Of a stretch of 64,000 nt of DNA, positions 63,863-64,000 are shown in pieces. The notes under the pieces are model-generated. The model was given only the letters and a program-made list of their open reading frames with translations. It was not told the origin of the DNA and searched no databases. Made by a program: the position numbers and the translations under genes. Location of the stretch: positions 41,942,412-42,006,411 of the forward strand of contig OW799234.1 of NCBI GenBank assembly GCA_941918925.1. The letters run 5' to 3'. The stretch comes from Phyto melanocephala. Its lineage: Eukaryota; Arthropoda; Insecta; Diptera; Rhinophoridae. Each line of letters begins with the position of its first letter. Position 1 is the first letter of the stretch.

Positions 63863-64000
63863 ATGGCAGGCGGTGACGAACAAATCGTCCATAATGACGA
63901 TCGTGAACAAGCCAACGTTAATGTGGACGCAGCCTCTGCCGTCCGTTTAGCTCCACCCAATATGAACGCAACAAACATCGAATCCTATTTTATGTCATTA
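63863..64000 (+). CDS. gag: Gag N-terminus of the third LTR element (runs off the window)
   Basis: The first ATG after the primer site opens a frame, uninterrupted to the window end, that reads MAGGDEQIVHNDDREQANVN, then VDAASAVRLAPPNMNATNIE and SYFMSL. Position, acidic start and the LAPPNMNATNIESYF stretch (the same place as the [12 protein letters not shown] block of the first gag) suggest a CsRn1-like gag. Only 46 residues are visible, so integrity cannot be judged. Confidence 0.65.
   Translation, partial: MAGGDEQIVHNDDREQANVNVDAASAVRLAPPNMNATNIESYFMSL

Overview
The window is AT-rich, intron-poor in appearance and almost wholly made of transposable elements. I found no convincing host gene, tRNA, rRNA, CRISPR array or bacterial-type operon. 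The repeat content points to a brachyceran fly, most likely a calyptrate (blow fly or house fly type): dozens of DINE-1/mini-me-like elements with a (TA)n, GACCCCATAAAGTATAT core and (GTCY)n signature, plus mariner, hAT, Helitron, CR1-, R1- and LOA-type LINEs and Ty3/gypsy elements whose primer sites match fly tRNA-Trp and tRNA-Arg. The species cannot be settled from the sequence alone.

Layout. 1-7000: a broken hAT transposon inserted in a LOA-type LINE, a fragment of a multi-copy uncharacterised arthropod gene, then a head-to-tail cluster of subfamily A DINE-like elements. 7000-11480: a subfamily C element carrying a mariner derivative and a 180-bp TA-flanked MITE. 11484-14877: a three-level nest (hAT inside mariner inside a subfamily B element). 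14.9-23.2 kb: sparse sequence with a 902-bp MITE flanked by a perfect 9-bp duplication, and reverse-strand A and B elements. 23591-28174: a complete, apparently intact Ty3/gypsy retrotransposon with near-identical LTRs. 28.2-39.7 kb: more A and B elements, three MITE/hAT insertions, a Helitron helicase remnant and a hAT transposase relic. 39.7-42.4 kb: three non-autonomous Helitrons with about 120-bp internal tandem repeats. 45048-48968: a hAT element with an 8-bp target duplication that has swallowed a Helitron and a CR1-like LINE end. 49.1-55.6 kb: A and B elements, a decayed mariner, LINE ends. 55589-60667: a second, very young but crippled LTR element inserted into an R1-like LINE. 61.5-64 kb: small fragments, a mariner derivative and the 5' end of a third LTR element that runs out of the window.

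How the parts work together. The only element that looks able to move by itself is the 23591-28174 retrotransposon: gag, a minus-1 frameshift signal, and protease, RT, RNase H and integrase with their key residues present. The 55589-60667 element has LTRs differing at one position in 575, yet it lacks the RT core and its integrase has Lys where the third catalytic residue (Glu) belongs, so it was probably copied in trans. The DINE-like, Helitron, mariner and hAT derivatives are non-autonomous. Target duplications and interrupted copies give relative ages: B-type elements predate their hAT, mariner and LTR insertions; the R1-like LINE predates the second LTR element; and a mariner copy appears to have been carried along as a passenger when a B element amplified.
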